Origin: Heterotrichella gracilis
Taxonomy: Eukaryota > Sar > Xanthophyceae > Tribonematales > Xanthonemataceae
NCBI GenBank assembly: GCA_032358255.1
Contig: JAULBX010027750.1
Coordinates: 1 to 34,499 of the forward strand
Length of the DNA stretch: 34,499 nt
Direction of reading: 5' to 3'
The translations under genes were made by a program, and so were the position numbers. Under the pieces are notes generated by a model. That model ran no database searches, was not told the DNA's origin, and worked only from the letters and a program-made list of their open reading frames with translations. Within the stretch, counting starts at the first letter, position 1. Each line of letters starts with the position of its first letter. This document shows positions 21,069 through 33,946 of this stretch, piece by piece.

Positions 21069-24000
21069 GTGGGTGGTGGGGGTGGTGGGGCTGTGCTTCA
21101 TGTTGGGTGTGGCGTCAAGGTTGCAGGTTACAGGCTGGGGCGGCAATGCTGCCTGTGGTGGTGCTGGTGGTGGGCATGGGTTGGGAATTTATGTGCTGGT
21201 GTGCCTGGCAGACGCGGGGGCATCGGCACAGCCACTGTATGCACCAGCTTGGCTGCAGCGGGCATGCTGAAAGCCAGTCAAGCCCCGCACCCCTCGCATG
21301 CACCCTACTCCTCCTGCATCTGCACCCCCACCACACCACCTGCACACCCACCCTACCACCTGCGCACCCCCAGCTGCACTCCATTGGCGCACCCAGCGGG
21401 GTATAGCAACGGGGGCCATTGTTAGCACCTGGGCACCGCTCTCACCCCCACTCCTGGCGCCCTGCCCACAGGTTGCGCTTGGGCCCATCCAGTGGGTTTC
21501 CCCCCTTGGCCTGACTGGGTTTCACCCCCTGGCGGTCCTGGGGCCTGTGCGGGTGGGGCCTGGGGATCTGGAGCGGTCTGAGGTGCAGGTGGAGCGTGTG
21601 GCATTGGGGGTGCAGGTGCGGGTGGTGTGCACATGCAGCTCGTTTCTTGTAAGGTGCACCAAGGTGCAGGGGCAGGTGCGGGTGCGAGGCGGCAGTTGCC
21701 CTGGCGGTGCTGGGTGTGGGGACCCCAGGCTTGTAATTGCTCCCATATTTTCTACGGCGTGACCTGCAGCCCTGCAGTCCACAATCCCGCACATGCAGCA
21801 ATGCTCCCTTCTCTTGGTTGTCACCACCATATCCATTTCACCACCACCGCCACCACACCTTGTGCATTCCTCGTCTTAAATCGTGGGCCTTACACTCTTA
21901 CACCCTGAATTATTGCTGCCTGTCTATGGGGGTACGATGCGCCTTACCCGGCCCTTCTTCCTCATAACCACACACTCGCCACACCCACCACGCCCACCCC
22001 CTGTTGCAGGTCCTGCGCAGCCTGATGCAAGGAAGGGTGGTGCTGCGGGTGGATATGTCGGGCGCACTGGTGGGTGGCCGGTGGGGACTGGGGGCCATGC
22101 GTGTGCTTGCATGGGTGTTGTTCATGTGGCTGCATGGGTGCATGTCCACACTGCGTGGGTGTGGCCGTGCATGTCTGTGCACGCCAATGGCCAACTGAAC
22201 TGGCGTGTACACTCTGCCATGGATCTTGGTGGGGGCTGGTTGTATGGCTGTCTACGTGACTGTAGTGAACCCGCTGTGGCACTTTTTAAGCACATGGGGC
22301 ACTGTCCATGTAAACCCCCCACATCACAAAAAACAATAAATCCCTCATGCTTTACCCTCCAATCTCCACCTGGCAAACCCGTGCCCCCTCCCTCTCCATC
22401 CAGGTCACCCTGGCCCAATGCGACAACTTTTCCTGGTTTGGACACCCTGATGACACAATCCCCAGTGCGCGCAACTTCCTCCCGGGGATTAAGGAGGACC
22501 TGGCCACTGTGGATTGGGTCGCAAAACTGGGATTGGGCGGCGGGAAGGGGGATGGCGAACACCCGGGGCCGCCGCAGGCAGCAGGCGTGAAAGGTGCGGG
22601 AAGGGCACGCGCTGGAACGGGCTTGTGCCCTTGTGCCTGTGCTTGGTAATGGTAGCCCCCAGTCACATATAGTATTGTGTGAGTTTCAGCCACCAAACAT
22701 GCTCGGCCCCATCACGAGTCCACATGCATGCCTTGTTGTACACTGCCCTGCAGTGTCCTACCCTTGTGTGGACCTAATGTTTGCAGGATCTGCCCATCAA
22801 CCATCCCACACCACCCCATCCTGCTGTACCCAACGCAGGCCTGTCAGTCGCTAGTCTTTTGGGAACCCTAATGAGGGTTTTGGCACTGCTCTTGTATAAC
22901 CTTGACACCAACCCCTTCCCCACCACTGATTACTGCACCGCCTCTTGATCTCCGTAACACAGGGCTGTCCCACCTCCCACCCATGCCTGCTCCATGTACT
23001 CCAAATGCCTTCCATTTGCAAGGTTGATTGCGTTTGGTCTAAACGTTTACCACAATGCAGGGGTATCCGCCCCTACGCCCCTGGCCACCCACCTCCTCTC
23101 TGCCCTCTCCGCCTCAGTACCCCAGCCCGGGGTCTCCCTGGGCACCATTACCCTCAACCAGGCGGTGCTTCATGCCCAGATAGTGGGTGCACCCCCCAAC
23201 AAGGTGGACAAGGCAGTGAATGCACAGCTGCATGTGGTGAAGGACGTGAGTGCGCACATGCGGGTGGATGGCAGTGGCTCCTCGTTTGTGCTGGAAGTGC
23301 AAGGTGAGGCCTGCACATTGCTGGCAGGGGTTTTGGGTAGTATTTGGGTGGGTGTGGGCAGCAATATGTGACAGACACAGGGACAACCAGATGCGTGGGG
23401 TGGTCTGATTTCCATGGCTGTTCCTGCAGTTCGTTGTGAAGGAAAATGCATGCATGCCTCCGCACACACCCACCGGCTTCCTTAAATCTCACAACCTCGG
23501 ACCATACTCCGCCCCCTCCTCATCAGCAGCGCCATGATGCGCACCAACTCCACCTAGGACGAATGAGACACATGCCTCCAAGTGAGCAGCGTTACAAAGG
23601 TCAACCGTGCACTGTGCCTCGCCACACCCAACCCCACCGCCCTCCTCCACCCACTCCCCTTCCAGGCCGCCCCACCAACACCCCCGCCCCATCCCGCCCC
23701 CACACCACGACCTCCCCTCTGGCCCCAACCCCGTTGAGGCCCCTGCTGCCGGGATACACACCAAGGCACACTGCAAAGGATCAAGGTGGGAGGCCTGCAC
23801 GGTTGTCCTTGCACCTCCTGCTCATGACTCTGCCACTTGTAGCTTGATCCCAATTGCACCAGGGCAGCTAGGTTTTCATGATGTGTTATACAGATTGAGC
23901 AAGTACCGCACGTCACACAGTGCAGCATCAGCTGCCACCTTGCACCAATGGCGCCACCCACCCCTCTGTCCTTGCCAGCCTGGTGCCATATATTCAATTG

Positions 24001-27000
24001 AAAATCTGCAATCCTGGACCTACTGTAGTTTCATCGTGAATCTGAGCAACTAGGCCACATCATGGTCTGCAGTGTCCTGCCACAACCCTATGACTCCTCC
24101 ACATACACCAGTTCCCCACCTTCATTTACACATGTTTCTCCCCTTGATCATGCACCTGCTCCACCCCTGCAACGTGCATACACCCCGACCCCAACCCGCA
24201 TGCACCCCCCACCTTTCCCCTGCAGCTGAGGGCAGCCTGCGAGTGCGCCTGGCGCTGCGCCAACCTGTGGGTGGGGGGCGGGGTGGCGGCGATGTGTGGC
24301 CCCACTGCCGTGTGGGTGTGTGGGGCGAGGGCTTGCACGCGGGGCTGCTGGACAGGCTGCTGGGCTGGCCGCTGGACATCTACGATGGCCAGGTGGCAGG
24401 TGCGGTGCAATGAGCTACATGGAATGAATAAAACAACCCATTTTCCAGCTAGAGTGGTGCATGCCAGGGCAGGTATCCTGTGGAAGGTGGAGGGCATGGT
24501 GCATGTTGATTGCTGTCAGGGTCGTCGCCAGCAGCTGCGTACCCATGTGCACCTTTATGTGGGCTGGCAGGCACTGCGGGAGGACTGCTTCACCCCACAA
24601 CCTGTAATGTGTTGCCCCCTTATATATGTATGTATCCAAGATGACACGCCTATGGTGATGTTCCAGGTGAGCTCCACTTGGAGTGCCATGACACAGCCAC
24701 GTGGAAGTTCCCCTCCTTTACCGGCCGGGTGCGCTGCCGGGATGCCGATTTCCACATATGGGATTCCCCTGACGATTTTGAGAAATGCAATTTTGACCTG
24801 GTTTTTGAAGGGGACAAATTGTATCTGCACAACGCAGGGGGGTGGTTCGGAGCGGTGCCCATTAACTTTTCAGGTGGGTGCGGGATTGTCGGTCAATGTT
24901 TGTCTGTGTGCTGTGTGTGCAGGGCGTAGTGTCCATAATAGAAAATGGCTGCTTGAGTGTGATGACTTGTTGGTGGTGGTCCTGTTCTGCACTGTGCCGT
25001 TATACGTTTATAATGTACATTTATACATTTATGTTAATATGTATAAATATAGTATGTAGGGTGGGATTGTTGGCCCCCTGACCTGCTCTCGCCGCCACTG
25101 TCTTGCAGCAAATGGGTATCACCTGCCAACCAGTTAATGCATAACAATGACACCACAACATACCCTTGTTGCCAAGCAGTACTCTGTGTGTCAATAGATT
25201 ACAATCTACCTTGTAACCGGTCTCGCTGATCAAATGCAGGCGATTTTGGGCTCAACCCTCTGACCGGAGAATACAATTTGGTGGGCACAATTCCGGGGGT
25301 TGAAGTAAATGCTCTGCGTGCCACATTTGGCATCCGCCCGCCCCCCTTTGCATGCGTTGGGGGCCTAAAAGGAACGGTGCAGTGCAGCGGGCCTCTGGAA
25401 TACCCGATATTCACAGGTATTACTTACTGACACTACTCATGCAAGGGCGTCTGCCTTCTGTTCTATATAAAGGCATGCCTACTGTTTACCTGCATTGCCG
25501 TACTAGCGTGCGTGGGCGCCAAGGCAGTGGTAGGCTGCGGGTTTAGGGTTTTAACTTCATGTTAGTGCCGCCTGGCAGTGGTTACTGCATGACCATGCAC
25601 ATGATCCATGTGCAGGCTGCTGCCCACTGCAAATTTGCCTGGAACTGGAAATCAATGAAACAACCCAGTACTCTAATCCAAACTCTTTCAACCCCTCCCC
25701 GCAGGCACAGCCACTCTGATTCGGCCCCTGCCGCACCAATTAACCTATGCGGAACATTCCCCGGCCCTGGAAACCCTAACATCGGAGCCTCAAGCTGTGG
25801 CGGCCTATGATCAAGTGCCCTTTTCCGGAGGTTCAGCGGTATTCAGCGTGGACACTGCCAACGAGACATTCACAATACACTCTGCGCAGGCGGAGGCGCT
25901 GGATGGGGGCCAATTTGCTGCTGCCGGTGGGTGTGGGTGCTGCTACAGTGACAGCGCCTGGTTTGCGGTGTTTGGGGTAGTGGGTGCATGTGAAGAGCCA
26001 GCAGTGCGTTGACATTTTTGCCTACTTCGTTGCAGCCGCTGGGAAGTACTCAGAGTTACCTGGATACAAGTGTGTACACACAAATGACCACATGCATGTC
26101 CTCCCCCCCCCAGCCTAACAAACCGCATATAATAACTAACCCACTGCCATTCTCGTTCCTCACAGGCCCAAGGGCATGCTTCTGCACAGCATTTTTTTCA
26201 TCAAAATGGGAATGTTGTTATAAGGTGTGCTCCACTTTATCAATCACTCCCCCTGCCCCTACCCGCTCGTCAATGCCCTCTCCCTCCCTTTGTAGGCACC
26301 ATCCTCATTTCCCCCCTTGCGGAAACCGACCCCCATGCCGTATCAGTGCAAGCAGAGGGCAGTGGAGTACAGGTCACGCGCCTCATGCAGCGGTACTGGA
26401 AGGTATGGTACTGGGCGGTAGGGTATGGTACGGTTTTGGCGGTTGGGTATGGTGGGGTTTTGGCAGAACATGCTTACGGTTTGCTTTCTGATAGAAGTGA
26501 TTTGTTGGCTGGCAAGGTAGCAGTGGTGTGCACGCATGCAACTTGCAAAAGAAGGGCTTTGGCAGTGCAGGGATAGGGGAATTAGGGTTGGGGGGTCAGG
26601 GGGGAGAGGAAGGTGTCCTGGTATCTGAGTCAGGGAAGGGGTGGGGGTTGAGGGTGCGTCATGTGGCGGATGCAGGCTCAGTGGGCTGGCCAGGGTTAGA
26701 GGCTTCAGGCTTTGCCTTTAGTGACCATTGCAGATCGCAGGTGCACTCACCTTTGCCTCACGCACCCCACACCGCCATCACCAACTCCACATGCTGCAGT
26801 TCACCCCCCACCCTCAACCCCACAGGATTTACCTGCCCCCGGACTGTTGGCCCTGGGCGACGCCACCATGTCCGCAACATTCCAGGGGTCACTGCTGGAG
26901 ATGGGCATCCATGCTGCATGGAATGCTCCGGATGCCGGGGCAAGCGGGGTGGCCAGCTTTGGCCGGCGCAACACGAGGGTCCAAATCAAGGCCCCCTCAA

Positions 27001-30000
27001 TGGACCTCGATGCGGACATCTCGGTGGAACCCCCTACCCTGGAGCAAGTCAAGGCGGCGGTCACGCAGGTATACATTTTGAAGGGGAAAATAATACAATC
27101 AAACAATGAATATGACAGGTTGTATGCTGAACTGTGCACCTTGTATTTGAACCGCAACCCATGCCCAAGTAAAGGTTATGGGTAAGCAGTGGCAGGCAGA
27201 TGAGGGAGTGGTGTGTCAACGCCACGCAAAACCGTACGCCTTCACACTACCCACATGTCCGACACCGAATTAATTGCATCAACATGATGTATACAAATAA
27301 TAACGTGAGCACAGTCCTGACCCTTCAAGAGTCTTGAGGCATCCTATGATGCCATTTGTTGATGTACGGTATTTATAATTCAACATCCTCCATCGCATCC
27401 CACATCACTGAGCATCAATGCATTGGCCTTACGACCTTGCCACCACCTTACCACCACCACCATCCTGGCCTCTCGCGATTTCATCCCATTCACCCCAGAT
27501 ATATCAACCTCCATGCCATCCACCATCCCTGCAGTAATGGATATTCAACCCCAAGCATGGGCCACAGTCCAATATGCAAGCACACCCCCCTGGGCCCCCC
27601 TCAACCACGTTCAGCACACTCACGCCACCTGCTGCAGGCCCAAGCCTCTGCCCTGGCCACCCCGACAGTGGAGGGGTTCCGTGTCCAATTCCAGCTCAAA
27701 GGCATCGATGCCGCCCCCCTGTTGTCCCGAGAAATGCAGCGCGAATTGCAGGCGGGGGCCACGGGGCAGGTGACCCGGTTACGCCTGGATGGGGGAGTGT
27801 TATTTTCTGGGGAGGTGGAGAAGCGAGAGGAGGGGGTGTCTGGGGGGGTGCCCCTGATGTTCAAAGGTGGGTGGTGGTAATGGGTGGTAGCTGGGTAGGT
27901 GTGGCCAGCTAGGTTTGAGGTGGTGATGGTGGTGGGTGTATGTGGAGGGTGCCCTTGGTTTGGACATGGCTGGCCATGGGGGCGGTGCTCACATGTCAAG
28001 GCTAGCAGCTGCTCCAAACATTCCCCCCCTCGCCCGCCTGCTCCCCATTCCCGTCACATTTTGCTGAGGTAGTCTCAGGCGCGCGAATGGCCTGTGCCAG
28101 TCCGATGTGAACGTTTGTAGGTCCTCTATTGCGAAAGCAGCCAATGTGGCCCATTTTACCCCCAGTATGCACATATCATATTCCTATGATGGCCCCCAAA
28201 GGCGCAAATTTTGGGAACATAAGTTGCATCCACATCTCCTCATTGTCTAGCCAGTGTAACCGCATGCCCCTTCCATAGGTCGTTAGCATACATACACACG
28301 CAACGAAGGTAGTCATCCTTCTGCACTTGGAAAACCTACACAAAGCTTAAACATGTGGTTTTGGGAATCTCAAGTGCGAGGGTGCCCCCCTTGCTGTGCA
28401 ATGAGTCGAGGATTGCAACTGATCCAACTCTCTGCCCCATATCTGTAGCGCCCCCACTTAATCAAGTGGGGGTTAGATATACGGTTGAAAAGTGCTTGAC
28501 TCCACTGCCTACAGGGACCATGGTACTCCAGAATGTGTCTGTGAACCAGCTGAAACTGGCCCAAAATGTGGAGGGGCCCGTGCGCATTTCCAGCAAAGGA
28601 GTGGAAATCCTGGGCCAAGGCCTGGCGTCAGGAGAGGTATTTAGTTTACGACAAGGTCAAGGAGGTTGGTGGTGGTGTGTGTGGGGGGTACTGGGGCTGC
28701 GCCAGCTTGGTGAAGGTGCAGCATGTGGAGTCATAATGGGGGGGGGTGGGGGGGAGGGGAGAGGAGGGCAGCATACTGCACACATCAGCCACAAGTGCAT
28801 TGCTGTTCCTGCTAGTTTTGTAAGTGTACACTGCCACATTCATTGTAAACCTCGTCATTAATTGGGGCTTGCAGAGCTGGAACCGTACATTCAATCGTTC
28901 CTTCAGCATCATACTTGTGACGTGCAAACCTTAAACCAGGGTCGATTGTGTGCCAAAATTGTACGGCAATGGCAAACATGGCATACATGTGGCCAATGTT
29001 TTGGTGTAGGGCATTGTGGTCCATATTGCACTGTGCAAATCTGGTTTCACGTCGAGACAGCATTGTGGAGTGGCATTTTAGATTGAATTCCCATTTCACA
29101 CAATAATAACACGATTTTGGATACTCTTTCAGAAACTGGAGCTGCGTATTGACTTCCCCTCCCCCCTCTCAACCTCCACCTTCCCCAGCACCCCCTCTCC
29201 CGACATGATGGACATGCAGGAGGCGGGGGACCTGGCCATGGGCGGCAGCGTGGCGCTCTCAGGTGGGGACACCCTGCACCCCAAAGTAACGCATGTCGCC
29301 CAGGAGTTCCTTAGGGTATCAAGGGGTTGCATTTCAGAATGCGCATTGCAAGGATTCTTGAGTAGGGGTTGCGGTTAGGTTTGCCTAATGAGGGTTTTGC
29401 TAGGGTTGATTGCATGGCCTGTGTTGAAATTTGAGATTGGGTCGCACGATTACTCTGCGGGGCGTGCATCATGCAATATCAGGCAAAATGCCACCCTAGC
29501 ACACATGCAATTGATCATCCGCCACCCACCACCCATTTCCTTCTGCAGGCATCCCCGTGGGTGTGTTGGGGTATGGCGGCAAGGCGCGGCTGGTGTCTAG
29601 GGACATGCAGCTGGAGGCAGAGGTGAGCAGGGACTGGACCATACTAGACCATGGCGTAGTATCATCGCACTGCTTCATCGGAATGCGGCCAGATGCCCCC
29701 CACCATCCGCAACTTGTGCTGACTTTACCTGTGCATTTATCAAGCACTGTACAGTCACATGTAATAAACAGAAGTGGGGGACACGAGTTACCCATTGGTA
29801 AATGTAAAATACCCCAGCCAAGGTCCAGCTTTACCACCGCGCCTCCCTGCCTCCGCGCAGGTATCGCGCGCCTCTGGCCAGATGTCTCTGGCCATCCGCA
29901 ACTTGCCCCTGGACGAGCTTGAGCTTGCTTCCTTGCGAGGGCGTGTGGAGGAGGTGGTGGTCGAGCTGGCGCTGCCCAGCCGAAGTGGGCGCGGGGTGGT

Positions 30001-33000
30001 GCGGGTGGTGGGGCCAAGGTACAGCGGGCTGCAGGGGGAGGCGCTGGAGGGGACGTTCAGGTGGGGTGGTGGTGGTGGTGGGTGGTGGTGGTGGTGGGTC
30101 TATTAAATGAATGTGAGCAGGGTAGGTGTAGTGAGGGACGGTGGGAGGGGGGGGGTTGGACTTGGGGCGAGGGGCTGATGTTGCACGGGTACATCATGGA
30201 GAGCTGGGGAGCTGGAAGTATGGGGGTGCAGTCGAGAGTGCTGGCGCAAACTATTCGATGAGCTGTGCTGTGTGTGGTTGAGGTGGAGAGAGGGTGCATG
30301 CCTGTTTGTGGGGTGGGGCGTGGGGGGTTGCGGGCAGTGCTGGTGTTGTCTGTCGCCCACACGGCTGCTGTGCACTGCGTTGTCTTTAGTACAACAACTA
30401 CGTGCATACAGTCCGCCCCCACTCACACCAGCCCCTCACTGCCATGCCCTGCAGGTGGGAGCGCGATGTGCTTCGCCTGGAGAAGGCGGTCCTGCAGCAA
30501 AAGAAGTCCAGGTGAGGGGTCCAATTCTGTTTACTGCTATTTACCTCAGCAAACAAATGCGTACCCCACAAATAAGGTCCAGTAGAGTTGGTGCTGGCTG
30601 TGTGGTAGTTCCACTTTGGTTTGTTCCGTGGTACCTCTGGGGGTTTGTCTGCGGGGGTAGTTTGCTCAGTGGTGGCAGGGTACAGCACATGCGAGTAGCG
30701 CGACAAGGTGTAGGGCGCGTGTGATCGAAGCGAGGGGCCACTTTATCATGAAGATGTTGTGCATTCCCCTTGCGCAGTGCCAGGGCGCCAGTGGATTGCT
30801 CCCCCCAAATCCCCTTACCCTCCCCTGAACAAAGCAAGCCTGGTCACGGCATAATACTTGATCTCCTTGCATGGTTGCTTACACTGCGTTTGCTCCTTGC
30901 AGGTTTGAGGTGCAGGGGGAGTATGTGCTCCCCGCCGACATCACCACCCCCCTGGCGCTGGGGCAGGGTGTTGGAGCACATGCGCAAGGGAGGTGGAGAT
31001 TGCAGGTGAGTTGGGGAAGGGGGCTGGGGCCACCCAGCTGGGGCGCCAGCCATGCATGCCATCCACAGAGGCTGAGAGGTGCATCCAGTGCTTACATGGT
31101 ACCCATCTCCACGCTGGCTGGGAGGAACGCTTTCTTTTTGTGTGCTTGCTAGCCCCGTTGACCTTCAACTGCATTCTGAATTAAAAAACATCTGCAAACC
31201 CCCTCAGCCTTGACTGACAGGCTTCACTACCAACCCCATTTCCCAGGTGCACATCCCGCACGCCGAGATGGAGGAGGCTCTTCCTGCCGCCCGCTTCCTG
31301 TCTCCTGGCACCCGCGCCGCACCGGGGGGTTACAAGCGATCAAAGGGGGCATTCATGGAGGGACTCGGGGGGGCGGCGCGCCAGGCACAGGTGGGTGCCT
31401 GTGTGGCTACATGCCCTCCGCTGTACGTCGAGACAGGCCATGGCCCACCACGTGCCTCGCAATATTCCCACTGTTAGTTCATCCCAATGTTAAGTCATCG
31501 AGATGCCAGTGAATTAATATTGGAGATAGACTTGCAAACTAGACCCAACCGTGAGGCCATTCCTATGAAAGATCTTTAGACCAAACACTGTGTTCATGCA
31601 TACTATGGTAGGACCTCGGTGATCTGCAGATGTTGTTGTGCCGACACAAAAAAATACTTGTACTTGAGCGTGCAATAATTGCAGGATTTAAGGAGCCTCT
31701 AATCTGCCCCCATGTTTACCCTATGTGCCACCAACATTGTGCACCCAATTCCACCCCCCCTCGCCCCCCCCTGCCAATCCCCAGGACCTGTGGCAGCGGA
31801 TCGACCAGGCGCGCCTCGAATCACACACAGCCGCCACTCCCTCCGGAAATTCCAAAAGTGCCGGGAATTTCTCCTTCCCCATCCCCCCCAGCAGTGACCG
31901 CAGCAGCCCCAAGAATGAATCCTGGCCTGCCCTCCCCGCATTGCAAAACATCAAGGGACATTTTGGGGGTCATTTACAGGCGTACGGCAGCGGGTCAACA
32001 ACTGCGGTGGATTTCCGGCTGAAGGGAAATGACTGGCATTTGGGTGACTATGTATTGGACCAGTTGTTCATGAATGGGGCATATCACCACACGGACGGGC
32101 TGAAGCTTGAGGAGTTTGTGCTCAAATCAGGTGGGTGGGTGGGTGTGGTCTTGCATGGCAGTGCTGTTGGATCCTCGTAGTAAGCCGCAGGCAGTGACTG
32201 AAACTTTTTCTCCCAAGGTCTTGTGAGCCCACTGTTGATATGCCATCCAGCATGATAAGCAGAATTGCAGGCAGCCTTCCACATGCGCCACCAAGCAGTT
32301 CCTTCCTAGTCCTTGCTGTACCATCTATACCATCCGTTAATCTTGCGCGTTGTGAGGTCCTGCTGGGACAAGTCAGCCAACGAGGCCCTGGCCCTACCTA
32401 CCCTCTGGTTTGCTGGTACAGACAGCACTTATGGTGATATGGGGTCTTGCGGCGCACGTCCCACTATCTATCTGTTATTTATTTGGGCCTTTTATGGGCA
32501 CCCGTACCAGTGTTATGTCTGTACAGACCCTCCTATCACTGATTTCTGGCGATGAGTGTGCACAGCTGCATCCTGGACACCCCACGCCGCTTTCCCGTGC
32601 ACATCAAATCGCCACCTGCTATTCTGGGGCCCAACAGATATGTCCCGTCGTATTTTCTCATGCCCCAATGCCCACCTCTCCCCAGGCGATGCGCACCTGC
32701 TGGTCCGGGGCTCCCTCCTTGGGCCCTCCCAAGACGCGTCCATATTGCTCACGGACTTTCCCGTGGCGCTAATACACCCCTTGCTGCAAGCTGTGGTGGC
32801 TGCACCCTCCGCACCAGTGGGGGGTGGCGGGGTGGCGGGGACGGGCAGCGTGGGGGTGACGGCGGCCCAATCTCCCCCCACAGAGATGGCGGCCTTGAGG
32901 AAGTTGTTTACTCAGGGGGTGCAATCTGCTATGAGTAAGAATAGCACGGCTGCACATTGGGATGAGAAGGGGGGAAGCCAGGTGGAGGGGCTGCTGTACC

Positions 33001-33946
33001 TCAAGAGCACAATAGGTAAGCTGGTGGAGGGTGCTGCACCAGAGGGTTGCTGGAGGAGGGTCCCGTAGGGTCTTGCATTCAGGATTGCATGAGGCTGGGC
33101 GTGGATGGCTTTGCGCCACCGCCACCTAGTGCGATGCATATGCATATGCAGCGCTTACCCAGTCCTCCAACGCCGCCTACCTCGAGGCTGCCGGACCTAT
33201 AGGTCATTACCGGAAAGGGGTTGGCACACACCCTGGGTAATATTCTGACAGAGCCACAGATTTGTACTTGTTGCAAATGCCTGACGTGCCAATTTTACCC
33301 CCCACATCACATCATCCCCAGCACCACAACCATATGGCAGCCCCTCATCCCCCACCCTGTGGATTGTTCCCCTTGCAACAGCGCCAGCCCACCCCCCACA
33401 CCACCCCCACGCACAGGTGGCACGCCCACCCGCCCCACCGGGGACGTGGTCATCGACGTGTTTGAGGGGCGGCTGGGGGCCACGCGGCTGGCGCAGGCAC
33501 AGGCAACAGCGTCGCTGAGTGAGGAGGGGAGCGTGGAGATGCAGGTAAGGGGGTAGATGTACATATAAACTCGGGATTACAAGTGTAGTGTAGCATCAAG
33601 TTACACTACCAGTCCTGGGTGTGGCGTTCAATGATGGGTGTTGGTGTGCGTGCCTGACAAGTTGGTAGCTGATGCAGGGCAAAGATCAAAATGGTAAAAG
33701 CCTTGCACAAGCAGCGCAAAGCTGTGCTAATTTTGGCACTGTGATGGCACTGTTGATACCATTTGTCAATCTTGCGCGGTGCGAGGTGGCAACGTCGAAG
33801 TTAAACACATACACTCTGCAGCACCAACCCCTCCCACCATCATCTCCCCACCCCCTGTGCAGGTTGTGCTTCAGCCCGCCAACACCCGCCATGGGGGGCA
33901 TGTGACCATTAAGGGGAGGGTGCCGTTGGAGATGTTGGCAAATCCG
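19901..33946 (+). CDS. TIC236: TIC236/SSG4-type TamB-domain protein of the chloroplast envelope (3' partial)
   Basis: Large inner-envelope protein of the chloroplast import machinery. Its plant counterpart spans the intermembrane space and links the TOC and TIC complexes. Exons: 19901-20126, 20360-20504, 20927-21068, 21472-21615, 22010-22069, 22404-22593, 23061-23303, 24226-24399, 24667-24873, 25240-25416, 25705-25926, 26296-26402, 26826-27068, 27638-27866, 28515-28636, 29133-29262, 29549-29622, 29861-30060, 30455-30511, 30903-31005, 31247-31390, 31785-32130, 32686-33015, 33417-33544, 33863-33946. All junctions are in frame, giving 1409 residues. An Arg/Pro/Ser-rich, transit-like N-terminus precedes a membrane segment at about 129-149. 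Family motifs include NFSWFG (247-252), WDSPDDF (473-479), FEGDKLYLHNAGGWFGAVP, and LPLDELELASLRG (960-972). About 500 C-terminal residues lie outside. The frame is open back to 19652, so the start is uncertain. Confidence 0.93.
24226..25926 (+). other. Best-conserved mid-region of TIC236
   Basis: Exons 8-11 encode an uninterrupted match to the family from LLDRLLGWPLDIYDGQVAG through FTGRVRCRDADFHIWDSPDD, LYLHNAGGWFGAVP, GVEVNALRATFGIRP and AVAAYDQVPFSGGSAVF. These beta-strand repeats of the TamB-like part are expected in the intermembrane space. Motif order is identical to that of land-plant TIC236. Confidence 0.9.
26403..26465 (+). repeat. Tandem donor-like repeats at a TIC236 intron start
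   Basis: The intron after the exon ending at 26402 begins GTATGGTAC, and GTATGG recurs at 26423 and 26447 within units like GGGTATGGTACGGTTTTGGC. Three donor-like sites thus lie 20 and 24 bases apart. Only the first keeps the exon boundary matching the family. Confidence 0.6.
28736..28771 (+). repeat. G-rich tract in a TIC236 intron
   Basis: Several runs of four to nine G residues lie close together on the coding strand of the intron 28637-29132, a sequence able to form a G-quadruplex in RNA or DNA. Confidence 0.5.
30061..30101 (+). repeat. GGT-rich tandem repeat at a TIC236 intron start
   Basis: Immediately after the exon end at 30060, the donor GTGGGG runs into repeated GGTGGT units. The repeat is within the intron and can form G-quadruplex structures. 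Its overlap with the 5' splice site means that length changes would alter donor context. Confidence 0.7.
32327..32358 (+). repeat. Dispersed element encoding IPSVNLARCEV, intronic copy 1
   Basis: A 32-33-base segment in the intron 32131-32685 reads IPSVNLARCEV in one frame and matches a segment in the intron 33545-33862 at 27 of 33 positions. Five of the six differences fall at third codon positions. It is probably a remnant of a coding mobile element. Confidence 0.5.
33756..33787 (+). repeat. Dispersed element encoding IPFVNLARCEV, intronic copy 2
   Basis: Second copy of the 33-base segment, reading IPFVNLARCEV in the intron 33545-33862. The frame extends upstream as VMALL, resembling LVLAV upstream of copy 1. 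Downstream the copies diverge. The orientation is the same as in copy 1. Confidence 0.5.

Noticed and set aside
22786..22850. Possible extra TIC236 exon after TTTGCAG
   Set aside because: The exons ending at 22593 and starting at 23061 already join in matching phase, and the candidate has no family similarity.
24271..25059. 262-codon plus-strand ORF
   Set aside because: It is out of frame with the conserved TIC236 exons 24226-24399 and 24667-24873, which match the family.
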